Of a stretch of DNA of 64,000 bases, positions 12,301 to 23,359 are shown piece after piece. The notes beneath the pieces were generated by a model that worked only from the letters and a program-made list of their open reading frames with translations, was not told the DNA's origin and ran no database searches. The DNA is from Symbiodinium natans (lineage: Eukaryota; Sar; Dinophyceae; Suessiales; Symbiodiniaceae): NCBI GenBank assembly GCA_905221605.1, contig CAJNDS010002383.1:365091-429090 (forward strand). The letters run 5' to 3'. How positions within the stretch are numbered: position 1 is the stretch's first letter; every line of letters starts with the position of its first letter. The position numbers and the translations under genes are program-made.

Positions 12301-15300
12301 ACCCACACCAAAAACAGAACCCCCTAGTCCTGCCGCGTATCTTCTTTGGGAGCTCTCGTTTTTATTTTCAGCTTTTCACTGTACAGTTTGTCCATATTCT
12401 TCCCGTGCGACTGTATGGTACACTTGGTTTCCTCTGCCTGTGACCTCCCACACCTGCCGTATTGTGCGAGAGAGTGCAGCTGCGCTGCCGAGTGGGAAGT
12501 TGAATGAGAAGGCAAATCAACTTTGTTTAGAGCATTGTGGGATCATTTCTTTCCTTCCCTTTCCTCTCCTCTCCTTTCCCTTCCTGTCCTTCGCAGCCTT
12601 ACAAAGTCCCTACTAGGGTTCGAAAAACGTTCCCTAGTGACAGTCAGGTTTATCAGGAGGCCTCTGACATCCTCTGAATCACTTTCGAAGCTTCAACTCC
12701 GAGCTCCAATTCTGGAGGTGCCCCCGCCGTCGCCGCGGGACTCCCATTCGGTTCTTGGGCTTGCAGTGAGACATGCTTGAATAACTGTTTATATGCGCCT
12801 TTTTTTTTTTCATCGGTTTTGTTTCGCGTATCTTTCAAGTCGTAATGAAAAAGCACAGCTTTAAGTGTCCAAGTCTTAGGGGCAGTTTCGTAGTTTCGTT
12901 GGTGTGGAGAGTGGTTTCTCTGTACGAATGTGGTACCTGCAAGACTTTGTGAGATGCGTTTCATGGGGCCCCCCTGCTGAAGCGCAAACCTTTTTCGAAG
13001 CTTCAAGGGGGTCTGCATTGCCTATGCCTGCCTTGCGGCCCACGCCAATTCTAATTCAACTTTCTCCTCTCCAACGCAATGCTTGGCTCGAATGCCAATG
13101 TCCTTAGCGGAGAGGGGTTGTGAATGGTTGTGATGGGTTGCGTGTGCGTTTTAGATGCATTGTGATTGCTGTGATTGCTGCCCGGAAGCCCGAAGCTTCA
13201 ACCCAAAACACCCCAAAGTCTAGACGGATTGACGATGCTTCGAAGTTGTATGCATGTGCAAGGCGCACGACGTCAGGGTTGCAGGATGCAGGTGTTGATG
13301 TTTCGGGGCACACGCCCAGGCGGTGATTTGCGGCGACTCCATGTACCTCTTCGGAGGTAGCACTGGCAGCGCGCGCAACGACCTGTGCCCTGACCCGAAC
13401 TGCCGTAGGTACTGGCGCAAAATCCAAACTCCGCATCTACACCAACAGCCAACATGAACCTGACACTGAAAGACTCACGCACGTAATAAAGCTTACTTGG
13501 CCGTTTCCCGCAGGAGACTATGCATAAGTACGCATACAGCCCATTCGAGACAAGCTTTGGGTGTCTGTTGTGGAGTTCTCGGTTTTCCTCTGCCCCTTTG
13601 GCCTTAAACAATTTTAATGGGGCACTTCAGGCTGTTCGCGAGCACTCCAGAGCGCACCCGGCAGGTACGCCTTCAGCTTCGAAACGGAGCAATGGACGGA
13701 GGCTTCGGGGACGATGTACCGACTGGAGGGCCTCTGGCAGTTTGGCAGATAACCCCACACAACACCCCCCCCTAAACCCTGAACCCTGAACCCTAAACCC
13801 TTATGCTTGTACCCCACACATCCCCAGGCCTCTCCAGAAGACTGAAGCTGTCACGAAATGTTAGCGTTTGTAGCATGCTGTATGAGGGGGTGGTTCCGGC
13901 ATTGACTTCCTTGTGGGGAGATTGCGGGTGTAAAGGCTCTTCAGGTGTGGTGTTGTATTGGATGTTCGAGTTTAACACGCTTCCACCGCACCAAATCTCT
14001 CCAAACTCGTAAATCCTGTAGCTTAACCCCGCGGCTTGCCAACGATTATATCATGATGTAGTAGATCTTCAAAAGGTTGCGTATCCATTGGACAATGTAT
14101 CTTCGCAGCACAAGCACATTACCTTCGGGGGAGTGTGTCTTTGGCCTTTGGCCGAGGTTCCTTTAGTAAATTGTCTGCCTGTTAGGCATTTGGGGTGGGG
14201 TCCTTCCAGGTTGTTCCAGCTTCGGCATCTGCATGTGCCAACACCCTACACCCTAAACCCTAAACCCTAAACCCTAAACCCAAAACCGCAAACCCTAAAC
14301 CCCAAACCCTAAACCCAAAACCAGAAACCCTAACAACCCAAGCCACAACGGCAGGTGCGGGCAACCCCGGGCGCCACGCAGAAGGCCAACGTGCCCTGCC
14401 CTCGCCATGGCCCTAACCTTGAGATGCCGTGAGGCTTGGGGTTTAGGGTTTAGGATTTAGGGCCTTTTTCGGGCCGCACCGGCAGTTTCACGGCGGGGCC
14501 ACAGGAAGTGACGTTTGCCCAGGATTCTGCCACACCTGCGATGTGCCTGAGCCTCATTGCACAGCACAGTACGTGGCTGCGAAAAGAGACGTCATAGATC
14601 CCAATGTCATGTTCCGTTGTTTCTAGTTTTGCGGGGCAACGTGGGCATGTCACGGTGCTTTTTGGGTTGTTGACACTGGTGCACCTGGCGGGTTCCTGTG
14701 GCATACGTTTTGGGCGATATTCGCTGATTTTCCCAAGCACCCTGCCCTGTCTCTTCGTGAAGTGTGGACCTGTTTCGCTTTGGTTAGTTAAGTGATGTCG
14801 TGTGGCGCTGTTCGGGGTCACCCCTAGCATAGCTCTCAAAATCCTATCAGCTTCCGCATCCATCATGAAAAAGGTTGATAGAAGCAGAAACCGAACGACC
14901 AGAACTGTCACACTGAGGTACAACAACTCGCTGTACGTTTTCGGTGGCTACGATGGCCAGCAGCGGCTCAACGACTTCTGGCAGCACGGAGCTTAGAAGC
15001 GGCGTCACGCTACGAGGCGCTGTATCATGCTGTATCTGATCATTGCATCTTAGCACTCGAAGCTGAAGCTGATGTAGGGGATAGAACGGACAGAACCTCT
15101 GTTGGCAGTCGGGGCAGTCGGGGCCGCCAGAATGCCAAGCTCCACAACGAACCTGTCCTGGTCGCTGGTCGGAGCGCGTGAATGCATATTGGATTCGGCA
15201 GTCATCTTGCACATCCGTGCGCCAACTTCCCTTCCAACGAAGTTGTTTCTGTCGAGAGACCGGTGGCCACGAATCCACGTGCAAGTATTGCACAACAAGA

Positions 15301-18300
15301 GTAGGTCCTAGCCAAGATGAAGGGCTAGGATCACCGCGCGTTGGTCATTCATACAGAAAAGCTTTCTTGAACAATCAAAAATACCAAGAATTGATTTTAC
15401 GGGAAGTTCTCCCGCTGCCTTATATCAAACTATAAAGTTGGCAATGCGAAATAAGTGCTGTGAAGACAATGCTGTGAAGACAGCGCTTGTGCTCCAACCG
15501 CTTGGTACACCCCTGCCTAGTTCGGGTGGGTAGGCATCTATCCCAAACTAAACACCGCAAACGCTCTAGAACGCAACCTTCTCTTTCCTGAATGCTTCTT
15601 TTGTCGCTGACACCTTTTGCAGTCTTCGTGCTGAAGGTTCAAACTTGCCACGGAAGTCAACATTGATATTCCCAGCAGTTCCCTAGTGCCGGGCTCAGCA
15701 GCTTTCATGGTCTCATGCAGTTTCGGACCCAGTGTTCAGGGTTCGGGCAAGTTTAGGTTGAGAACTTTCCATCCGCAGGGAAGCTTGGGGCTTGGGGCAG
15801 GAAGGACCCTAGTCGATGATGCTTGGGGGTGGTGTTCTCTAAGGTGTATGTGGTTTCACGGAGGCAGCGGGTCTGAACAGCAAGTCCTCGTTCCCAACAG
15901 TTCTCAAGCTCCAGATCTCAGCCACCATTGGATCCATCGAATTCACTTTTTGCCTTTCAAGACCCTTTCGACTGGAAAGCGTTTGGGGGTACATAAAGGG
16001 GTTTGGGAAATACCCAGGTTGTTGCTGCTCCCAGCAAGCCGAGCCGAGGTCGCTGACTTGCGCGAGTTCCTCAACGATGCAAAGTTGCCCGCGCCCTGTG
16101 GGGGGATTATTCGTTGGCTTCACAAGCATATGAAGCCTGGTATTGGAGATGGGTTTCAAGATGTCTCGGAACTTACAACCTTGACAGTAGCAGCCCCAGC
16201 ACCCAAGCCGCGCTTGCCCATTTTCCGACGCCCGGGATTGGCCATGGAGCAGGGATGAGACCCTGCTCAGCAGCTTCTTGTTCGCGACGCCTTCGAAGAC
16301 GCTTGACAAACACCAAATCAATGCGGAGTTCTGTGTTGAGATGCGCTCCGCCTTGGTCGATGTCTTCGAAGGTTGCCGTGCCCCTTCTGCGGTTTGGATT
16401 CTTCCGGGCGTCACTGTCTTGGCTGGTGGGGATGCAGACTTGGCCATAGCCTTGTCCGGAACTTGGTGCGGAACTTCTGTCGTAGTGGCCGATTGCGCCC
16501 CGAGCTAGAAGATGCCGCCATCATCAATGCACTCGGCGAGGGGCAATAGCGGCAAGAGATGTACCACGTCGATGCTGATGGGTCCGGCGCTGCCCGGTGG
16601 CCAAAAGGGGCCCATGGGGAGCGCAGGGAACCCTTGCTTCGGAGCCTCAGTGCTTCACCGCACTGGGGCAGCGGAAGGAGCACGTGCGTCGCTGTTTTCT
16701 CGTTGACCTCCTTGAGCGGACAGCCGCATAGCCGTCCTGATCGCGCGACCATTCGCTGCACACAAAGAAGGGAAGAATCCCCCCCCCCCAACGCCACGTC
16801 GAGCAAAGGTCTGATGTCACTTTCATCGTAGAGGGGAAGCCTGTCTTCCCGGCTGTCCTTGGAGTCCGAGGGAAAGAAAGAGGGAGAGAGGGAGAGAAGG
16901 GGGAGAAGGGGGAGAGGGTGATGGAGAGAATGGGAGAGAGAAGGATGACGTTTTGCAAGCTCCGGGTATTGCAAGTCCCCTTACACCCCTGCGGTCAAGC
17001 GTACGCGCACGCGAGCGTAGCGTGTTGTCATGAGTAGCATCTCGTAAGCAGTGCAGATTGGGTGTGTAGAGTTTGCGTTCTATTTGGATCAGATATCAGA
17101 TTCGGGGCTTTCCAAGTGAGAAGTCAATTACGACGCTAGCGCGAAAATGCACATCATAACCAAACAAGAACAATAACATCAGTCGTAGCAATAACAATAC
17201 GAAGAAACTAACGATAGCAACAATAACAACAAAGCTTGCTAAAAAGTTAGAGCAGCAATAATGGTAACCCGTAGCACCACCATGGCATAACCTCTCGCTA
17301 CACCCCAAAACCCCTGCAACCTACACTTTAACCATCAAGATTTGCTCGGCCCATTGCCGCACTCAAGTTGGCATGCCAGGTCTATGCACACAAGCTGCTC
17401 TGCATGCGATGTTCATACTTCCGGGCCATGTTCGAGGGGCAGATGCGTGAGGCCGTCGGAGTTGGTGTCGCTTTGATTCTGTAAAGTAACCGTAAGCCAG
17501 ACTCTACGTCGCACTAGGCTCTGAAAACCCCCTCAGGGCGACGCTTCCAAGCCAATCCTGCATGAAACGCTCTATACACCTAACATCACCCCGAAACCCC
17601 CAATCAGCTTCCCAACCAAGAAAATTGTGTGGGAGGCGCAGCAGAAGACAATCACCATCAACAATGTCTCGCACCGGGTCTTCTTGGCTCTGCTGGAGTG
17701 CGCACCGGGAGCAGGGGGGACAGTTTCTGGGCTTCAAGAGGCTTAAGTAGGCTTTTCAGAGCAATTTGGGTGGTAGGGTTCTAAGTAATTTATGCTCCAG
17801 AGTAAGGGCTGACACTCGAGGGAGCAGTGGAGCCCTGAGGGTGTGGTGTTCTGTGTTCCTGCGCGTCTTCCCTTCCCCATTTCTTGGGGATTCCAAACCC
17901 TTCGCCCTTTTTGGTGCTTGGGCTTTTCGATAGGGCTCATCGGCCTATTCACTTCAGTGAACAAACTGCTAATTTGTGAGAGAGTTTCGCGTTTCAGAGA
18001 ACAGCAAGCTGTTCTTGTCGAAGGGTGAGTGCTGTTGCTAGGTAGAGTTCACGAACTCGGCAGTATGTTGGAGAACCCGGCGAAAACCCCCCACTTCCAA
18101 CTTCCAAACCCGACCAAGAGCACCAGGTATTTGTACACAGATGAATTCGAAATCTCCATGGACATCGCCGGCGCCTAAGTGCGTAGACAACGGTACTCCA
18201 TTTCTGACCCTGGACCCTGCATAGCTTGAAGCCTTGGGATCTAGATTGTGTGGTGTTCGCCCAGCACGCTTCGTCTGGTTCTCAAGCGTCTGTTCTCGCT

Positions 18301-20749
18301 TGTAGAAAGCTGTATGTCGTATCCGTCCTCCGTCCCCCAGCCATTTCAGCAAGCAGTGCAGCGGCCAACTTGAAGTCGCAACGATTGGTATTGGATTTAG
18401 ATGGTTGTCATCATGCGGGATTGCGTCGGTTACAGCGCCGGTCGCTCGGAGCGACGGGTACTGCTGAATGCTGTTGATACTTCCTTTACTTGAAAGCTTG
18501 GCTCGGTTCTCTCCGTAGCAGCTGCACAAAAAAGGGAGCTCCATACCGACCCGCTTTTTTGTTTCAGACTGTCCCTGCAACCTTGTGAAAAGGACACTTC
18601 TCGTGGTGGTCGAGGATGAGGCATTACAAGGCCCTACAAGGCCCTACCAGGCCCTACAAGCCCCTACAAGGCCTTGCACATCTCTACACACCCCAACCCC
18701 TAAACTTTCCAAGCGACCAATGCTTTTCCAAAAATGTCCCCAATTCCCAGGCAGTCCCGAGCCTACATGTCCAACCCTCTCCGTTACTCGGAGATCTCCC
18801 TTCTCTCCCTCTTTGCCTAAGGCTATGGACCTTTTTGTGGCGGCGGACCAGTTTGGTATTGATCGGCTGAAGAGGTGCTGGACACTGCTGCCAAGAATCG
18901 AGTTCGTCTAGTGGTCCTGGATCCTGTGAAGCCCGCTAAGGTTCAGGAATTTGCCTAGGGTGCAGGGATGTACTGCTGCCGAAACTCTTTCAAGCGGAGC
19001 CTTTAGTAGCCTGGTTTCGCAAAGAGCGACAGGGCTGTTCACATCTCGCCCCTGAGTGTGGAACCGTGAACTTAACAACTGAAAAGGGCCTTGTCATAGT
19101 TTGTCTGCGCCAGTACAGCCTACTAAAGCTTGAAGAAGGCACCGAAGAACAGCGCCCTGTGCACAGGTTGTGCGAAAAGAAGATACTTGTTTCAATCAAT
19201 ATCGACAGCGCGGCCACAATCCTCCAGGCAAGAATGAGTTGAAACACCAGGATTCCTCATCCGGGATTTTCACGGTGCTTGAGATAGATGATGTCCTTGC
19301 TGGCCACGAGAAGCCCTGCAAGGGCAGTGCTCATTCCAGGCTTCGGTGTGCTCTCTGCATCCCTTTGCAGGCTGCGAACATGCATATCGCAAACGACCTG
19401 CGGCAGAGCTGTGCCGGCCTAAGGCCTAGGGGTCCGATTTCTTTGTCATTTCTTTGTCCGATTTCTTTGAGTTGCCCACCTGGACACGGAAATCCAGCAG
19501 AAGCATCTTCCACTTACACGCATGATCACCGCAGTCCAAGGGGACATCCCTGAGAGACCCCCGAAAAAGATGTGCCAGGCTGCCCAAGGACTCAGTATCT
19601 TAGGAATGTCAGGCACCCTTTGGCTAGCAACTCCGCCCGCCTTCGAACTCCCCTCCTGTGAGTTGTTTAGAAGTTGGTTTCCCTCATTGCACTTTGCCCA
19701 CCCCCAAATTAAACCCTAAACCCTAAACCCGAAACCCTAAACCCTAACCCTAAACCCTAAACCCTAAACCCTAAACCCTAAACCTTAAACCCCACCAGGC
19801 TATTCACAACGCAAGGGTTCGAGGTTTCCAGGGCTAAGTGTTTTCGCTCTTGCGCTCCTTGGATATGGGAGAGAAAGGCTCTGTCCGACATGCCGCCTGA
19901 GCTTCCTGTAGGGCTTAGGGTTTAGGGTTTAGGGTTTAGGGTTTAGGGTTTAGGGTTTAGGGTTTAGGATTTAGGGGAGTCACGGCTTCAAGATTCGCAA
20001 GCCCCGGCGCTTGGCTTGCGAATATGAGCAGAGGGAAGTGGAGACCGCTCCCAGGCATGGACTTCATTCTCAGGAACTTCGATGCTGTTTCCAAGACCCT
20101 TGCGTTCGAGGACTGCTCCGAGTTACCCAAGTGGCCGAGATGAGGGTCCGAGGTGAGAGTCCGAATTGGCATGGAAGAGCACCCTAAGCTTTCCAAAGCC
20201 CTACTGGGCCCTACTGGGCCCTACTGGGCCCTACTGGGCCCTACTGGGCCCTACTGGGCCCTACTGGGCCCTACTGGGCCCTACTGGGCCCTACTGGGCC
20301 CTACGGTCCGCTGAGCAGCAATCGATGTTTCAGGTCGCCATCGTGGTGTTGCCGTTCCTAGGTTTGTTGAGAGCAGTGGGCCTTGCGGTCGAAACCTATC
20401 ACGAAGAGTTGCCCTCGTTCTATGCAAGCAAAAGGCCTTCAGGAGCCTTGGATTCATGACATATCTCAATGATAATGTGTAGTTCTGAGAGCCCCCCCAA
20501 AACACGTGGCAAGTCTTTCTTTGGCCGAGTCGCTTCACCATCAATTGCCAAAACGCACGACACGGAGGGCAACGTTGTGTCTTGAGTCCTGCTTGTGCTC
20601 GTGTGCTAGACGGTTAAAGCGCAAGAACACATACGCAGGCAATCTGTTGATACTTGTTTCGTGCACCTATGTTGCCGAGCCTACTTCGAACGCAGGAAAT
20701 GGGTCGATCCAACGTGGAGCTTGTCTTCGAAATCTTGAAGCGCCGGTAG
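6366..20749 (+). CDS. Kelch repeat-BTB-BACK protein (LZTR1-like), multi-exon
   Basis: One spliced gene of about 31 exons, reconstructed by joining short conserved segments in phase. The order is kelch repeats (6366-15878), a linker, BTB (16018-18166) and BACK (18822-20749), ending with ELVFEILKRR and TAG at 20747. Kelch-BTB-BACK proteins typically act as substrate adaptors of CUL3 ubiquitin ligases, and kelch-then-BTB order is that of LZTR1, a RAS-family regulator. Unlike animal LZTR1, only one BTB-BACK module is seen. Nearly all acceptors are AG then G, and donors fall into GT, GC and GA classes. The 5' end is missing: no start codon was found before the fragment YHWGGG at 6366. The adaptor role is inferred from architecture, not shown here. 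Confidence 0.92.
8471..8597. repeat. GGGGGTTGA tandem array
   Basis: About fourteen imperfect units of GGGGGTTGA/GGGAGTTGA in an intron of the kelch-BTB gene. The other strand reads CCCTCAAC, related to the CCCTCAA array at 63535-63630. The long minus-strand frame crossing it (Ser-Thr-Pro repeats) is an artefact of the array. Confidence 0.85.
11465..11506. repeat. Telomere-like array (TTTAGGG)n, short
   Basis: About five units with one TTTCGTG variant, beginning a few bases downstream of the inferred kelch exon 11427-11460 and inside its 3' intron. Confidence 0.85.
13773..13800. repeat. Short CCCTAAA/CCCTGAA array
   Basis: Four units, two of them CCCTGAA variants, about 70 bp after the inferred kelch exon 13665-13701 and within an intron. 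Confidence 0.8.
14246..14461. repeat. Inverted telomere-like pair enclosing an exon
   Basis: A CCCTAAA array (14246-14330, with CCCAAAA and CCCAAAC variants) is followed, after a spacer of about 110 bp, by a short TTTAGGG array (14439-14461). The spacer carries the inferred kelch-gene exon 14355-14392 (VRATPGATQKAN). This is one of six such pairs in the window. The orientation is always the C-rich array on the left and the G-rich array on the right. Confidence 0.8.
16018..18166 (+). other. BTB-domain exons of the kelch-BTB gene
   Basis: Exons 16018-16083, 16809-16842, 17380-17454, 17636-17697 and 18127-18166 join in phase. They give a linker with ADLREFLNDAK, then SDVTFIVEGKP, VYAHKLLCMRCSYFRAMFEG, QMREA, TITINNVSHRVFLALLEYLY and TDEFEI. 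This is a textbook BTB/POZ fold order: first strand, AHK helix start, FRAMF helix and the LLEYLYT segment. The introns between them are 725, 537, 181 and 429 nt, some with GT donors. The intron ending at 18126 splits the codon before YLYTDE. BTB domains dimerise and, in this family, usually bind CUL3. Confidence 0.93.
18626..18680. repeat. Decamer repeat CTACAAGGCC, about 5 copies
   Basis: Imperfect tandem copies of CTACAAGGCC/CTACCAGGCC in the intron before the first BACK exon. It resembles the later decamer CTACTGGGCC at 20201-20300 in another intron of the same gene: both are 10-mers of the form CTAC....CC. Confidence 0.8.
19711..19976. repeat. Inverted telomere-like pair
   Basis: A (CCCTAAA)n array of about 11 units (19711-19792) and a (TTTAGGG)n array of about 9 units (19914-19976) are separated by about 120 bp. 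The pair lies in the kelch-BTB intron between exons 19371-19410 and 20055-20110, which join directly in phase, so this spacer does not hold an exon. Confidence 0.92.
20201..20300. repeat. Perfect 10-bp tandem repeat CTACTGGGCC, 10 copies
   Basis: Ten identical copies followed by a broken one. It lies in the last intron of the kelch-BTB gene (20111-20695). The open frame through it, repeating Pro-Tyr-Trp-Ala-Leu-Leu-Gly-Pro-Thr-Gly, is a product of the repeat and not a gene. The lack of divergence points to recent expansion. Confidence 0.95.
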
Positions 20750-21284
20750 AGGTGCGCCCCTTGAAACCCAGGGTCTGGCAGCCAGCTGGCGTTTCTTTCT
20801 TCTTTTTCTGGCTGGCCCCTGATGTGACCTTCCCCCCGTTGCCACGGAGTGACAGGTCTGGACAGGAATTTCCAACAATAGTCGGCGAGGCCAGCTGTTT
20901 GGTTTTTTTGTTGCTTGCAATCGGGTTTTCCGGGTTCCCAGGATTCCTTGAAACGGGAAACAATACAGGGTGAAGCCTGAAGCGTCACACCCTAGGGGGG
21001 GGCGGCCCAAAAGACTTCAAGCTCTTCGCGCCAAATCTTAAGGGAATCCTCAAGGGAATTTCATGGAGGACCCCATACTAGGGAGCCTTCACCTATTCTT
21101 TCGGCCTAGCCAGGGCCACGGAAAAATTCGAGGCAGTGCATCATGTGTTTCGGTGTTGACATGCCCAGCGGAAGCTTAAGAAATGAGTTTCAAGTCTGTA
21201 GACCTAGCCATGGCCACGCGCTCAGGGCATGCCATAGAGCCCCTGCCTTCTTGCCTGGCAGTTCTGTGCTGGGTTTTCTGGAAT

Positions 21285-21513
21285 CCCTAAACCCTAAACC
21301 CGAAACCCGAAACCCTAAACCCTAAACCCTAAACCCTAACCCCTAAAAACCCTAAACCCTAAATGGAAGCTGAGGCGCCGAGCCGATGACGAAGCTACGC
21401 CCTGTGCTGCGCGGAGAGCGAGCTCTGACATTCCACAGAGTGAAGCAAGACAGTCTAGGTCAGGGTTTAGGCTTTAGGGTTTAGGGTTGAGGGTTTGGGG
21501 TTTAGGGTTTAGG
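21285..21513. repeat. Inverted telomere-like pair
   Basis: CCCTAAA/CCCGAAA units (21285-21363) and TTTAGGG units with TTGAGGG and TTTGGGG variants (21463-21513), separated by about 100 bp. The spacer has no recognised exon. Confidence 0.9.
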
Positions 21514-21963
21514 GTCGTTGTCGGTTTTTAAGATCGAATCTGCTGCAGCTGAAGGCGCTTGCGCTATGAGCCATGAGTCCTGTGCGTGTGGGTTTTCGCG
21601 AGCAAGGCTGGGATTCTTCTTGGGGCTGCAGAGCTTCCTGCTTATAAAGGTGGCAAGATTTGGTGGGATGCATCAAATCAGCCTGTTGGTGTGTGATCTT
21701 CATACAAGACCACAAAGTTGTGAGCAGGCTGCATGCCTCGTATGTGGAGTGTCAGACCATTCAAAAGATAGACCATCTCGTCATGTAGCAGCTGGCGTTG
21801 CAAAAGACAAGGCCACTCTTCTCACCGCCTCTGATGCTCATTCCGACGCCCAAAACTGAAACAGGCCCCAGCAGCCAAACATCACGGACGACATCCCTCA
21901 AGTTTGATAAGGTGCGCATTCCAGTTCTTCAGTAGCCTCCACGAAAGTTCTTAACACCCTTGG

Positions 21964-22036
21964 GCCCTAAACCCTAAACCCTAAACCCAAAACCCAAAAC
22001 CCTTAACCCAAAACCCTAAACCCTAAGCCCTAAGTC
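21964..22036. repeat. Telomere-like array, CCCTAAA with CCCAAAA and CCCTAAG variants
   Basis: About ten degenerate units on the C-rich strand. No G-rich partner lies within 200 bp, so it is unpaired. Confidence 0.88.
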
Positions 22037-23359
22037 CCCTTCAATCGCAAGCCGAAACCCCGAGGCCCGGTCTGGCAAGCATCATCTCTCTCCATGTGCT
22101 TTCCAAGGAAGGCTTTTTGCAGTCACACTTTCCGAAGAACTGTGGGAAGCTCTCCCCACTATCTGAGAGGGCACAAAGACGGCCGGGCAGTTTCGTTTCA
22201 TTTTCTGTACCCTTGTCATTCGCCCTTCCTTGTTCACCCACCTTGTGTGAAACTATTTTGCATATCGAATAGGATCTCGTCCGTAAGCAGGATGTGTGCT
22301 CGTGTGTGAAGGGCCCTTACTCGTCCCATAGCTCCATTGCGATGAGAATGCTCGATTGTCTCACTTCATGGGGCAATGTCTGGGGAGTTCTAAGAGAAAC
22401 ATCACCTTGTCTCGAGAAGTGTGCTCTGTAGCGCCTGTCTGGAGAGAAACGTGGAGAACGCGCTTCTGTACAAATGACATTTGTACATCATCTTCGGCTC
22501 AAAATTGGCACGGGCGCTTGAAAGCGGTCGGTGCTGACGCGTCCAGCGCTGGGCCCTGCGCCAGAAAAGGGGGGGAGGCTACCAGTGGTGATCAATTACT
22601 TGTATATTATTCTTCTTCGTATGTCTTTTTCCATTAGTGTTATTATTAATGCAAATAATAGTAATACAATAGTAACAATGATTATCATTGTAGTCTTCCT
22701 GAGTACGTTCAGCAAGTAGCCTTCGCTCTGGAGAAGCTGGGTCCGAGAGGTGCTTCTTGAGAGGTGCCTAAAAAAGCCCTCAAGCCACTGGGTTCCGTGT
22801 GGAAATTGCTCGAGGAAGTTTTTTGGTTTGGCGGGCCCCTTCACTAAGTTCCCCAAGGGCCCTCACCCAAATCTCCGAGCTCCCAGCCTTGCAGTCGGAG
22901 TGCTGTGGGTTATGTGGCCCAATCCGCGAGTTGGAAGCTTGCATCACCTGAGCAGTGCTCCTTTCCTGCTATGCTTGGGTATTGACAAGTTGCCGAAAGG
23001 ATAGCTCAAAGAACAAGCGCCGAGTCACCGCTAAGAAAGATTTGGGCCCCCAGCCCAAGGATCAGGACACTTCTCTGAATCTTTGAACATCGTTCTCTCG
23101 TCGAGAATGGCCCAAGCAAGTTTGGAAGCTTCGAAATTCATAGTTCGGGCCTTCGGGCGAATGCCGTCTAAGACCTCAACTTCTCAACTCAACGCTTCAG
23201 AACTCCAGGCCCGGCGCTTTCACCAGCAGCCTCCTTTAAGGCTCCAATCTGCGAGAGCCCGAAACCTTGGGATGTTCCCCGTATACCAACCGTCCTTCAG
23301 AGTACCCCCCATCGGAATTAATCCTTATGAGGGACTGTTTGTGTAAGGGGGAACATCCC

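Larger units (their letters stand above)
6366..15878 (+). other. Kelch-repeat exons of the kelch-BTB gene
   Basis: Inferred exons: 6366-6384, 6640-6703, 6926-6995, 7079-7127, 7743-7773, 8020-8056, 8263-8371, 8843-8867, 9128-9191, 9705-9743, 10016-10073, 11257-11324, 11427-11460, 12718-12750, 13320-13384, 13665-13701, 14355-14392, 14918-14983, 15131-15171, 15329 to about 15350, 15843-15878. Diagnostic kelch strands are CLYIFGG joined to YDGSSRVNDFYKF, IYIFAGYDGNNRVNDFW, SMYIFAGYDGNYR, RMLVVGGHDGAKHLNDFY, SMYLFGGSTGSARNDL, LYVFGGYDGQQRLNDFW and WFHGGSGSEQ, with Trp strands such as NQWSVV, SKWSQI, RKW and EQWTE. That is about seven to eight blades. The first exon, the 8371/8843 join and the 15350/15843 join are the least certain. 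Confidence 0.88.
18822..20749 (+). other. BACK-domain and C-terminal exons of the kelch-BTB gene
   Basis: Exons 18822-18874, 19167-19227, 19371-19410, 20055-20110 and 20696-20749 join in phase. They encode MDLFVAADQFGIDRLKR, LCEKKILVSINIDSAATILQ, AANMHIANDLRQS, MDFILRNFDAVSKTLAFE and, at the end, EMGRSNVELVFEILKRR plus a TAG stop. The helical pattern ADQF..DRLK..CE and NF..V matches BACK regions following BTB. The intron after 20110 needs a GA donor to keep phase. The same intron holds the 10-bp tandem array at 20201-20300, and the intron before 20055 holds an inverted pair of telomere-like arrays. Confidence 0.93.

Noticed and set aside
14870-14917. Upstream extension of the kelch exon at 14918 (RNRTTRTVTLR)
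   Set aside because: The frame is open and superficially kelch-like, but an AG|G acceptor exists at 14917 and the exon joins in phase to 14355-14392 without it.
20166-20459. ORF with repeated Pro-Tyr-Trp-Ala-Leu-Leu-Gly-Pro-Thr-Gly
   Set aside because: It is a direct translation of the 10-bp tandem repeat inside an intron.
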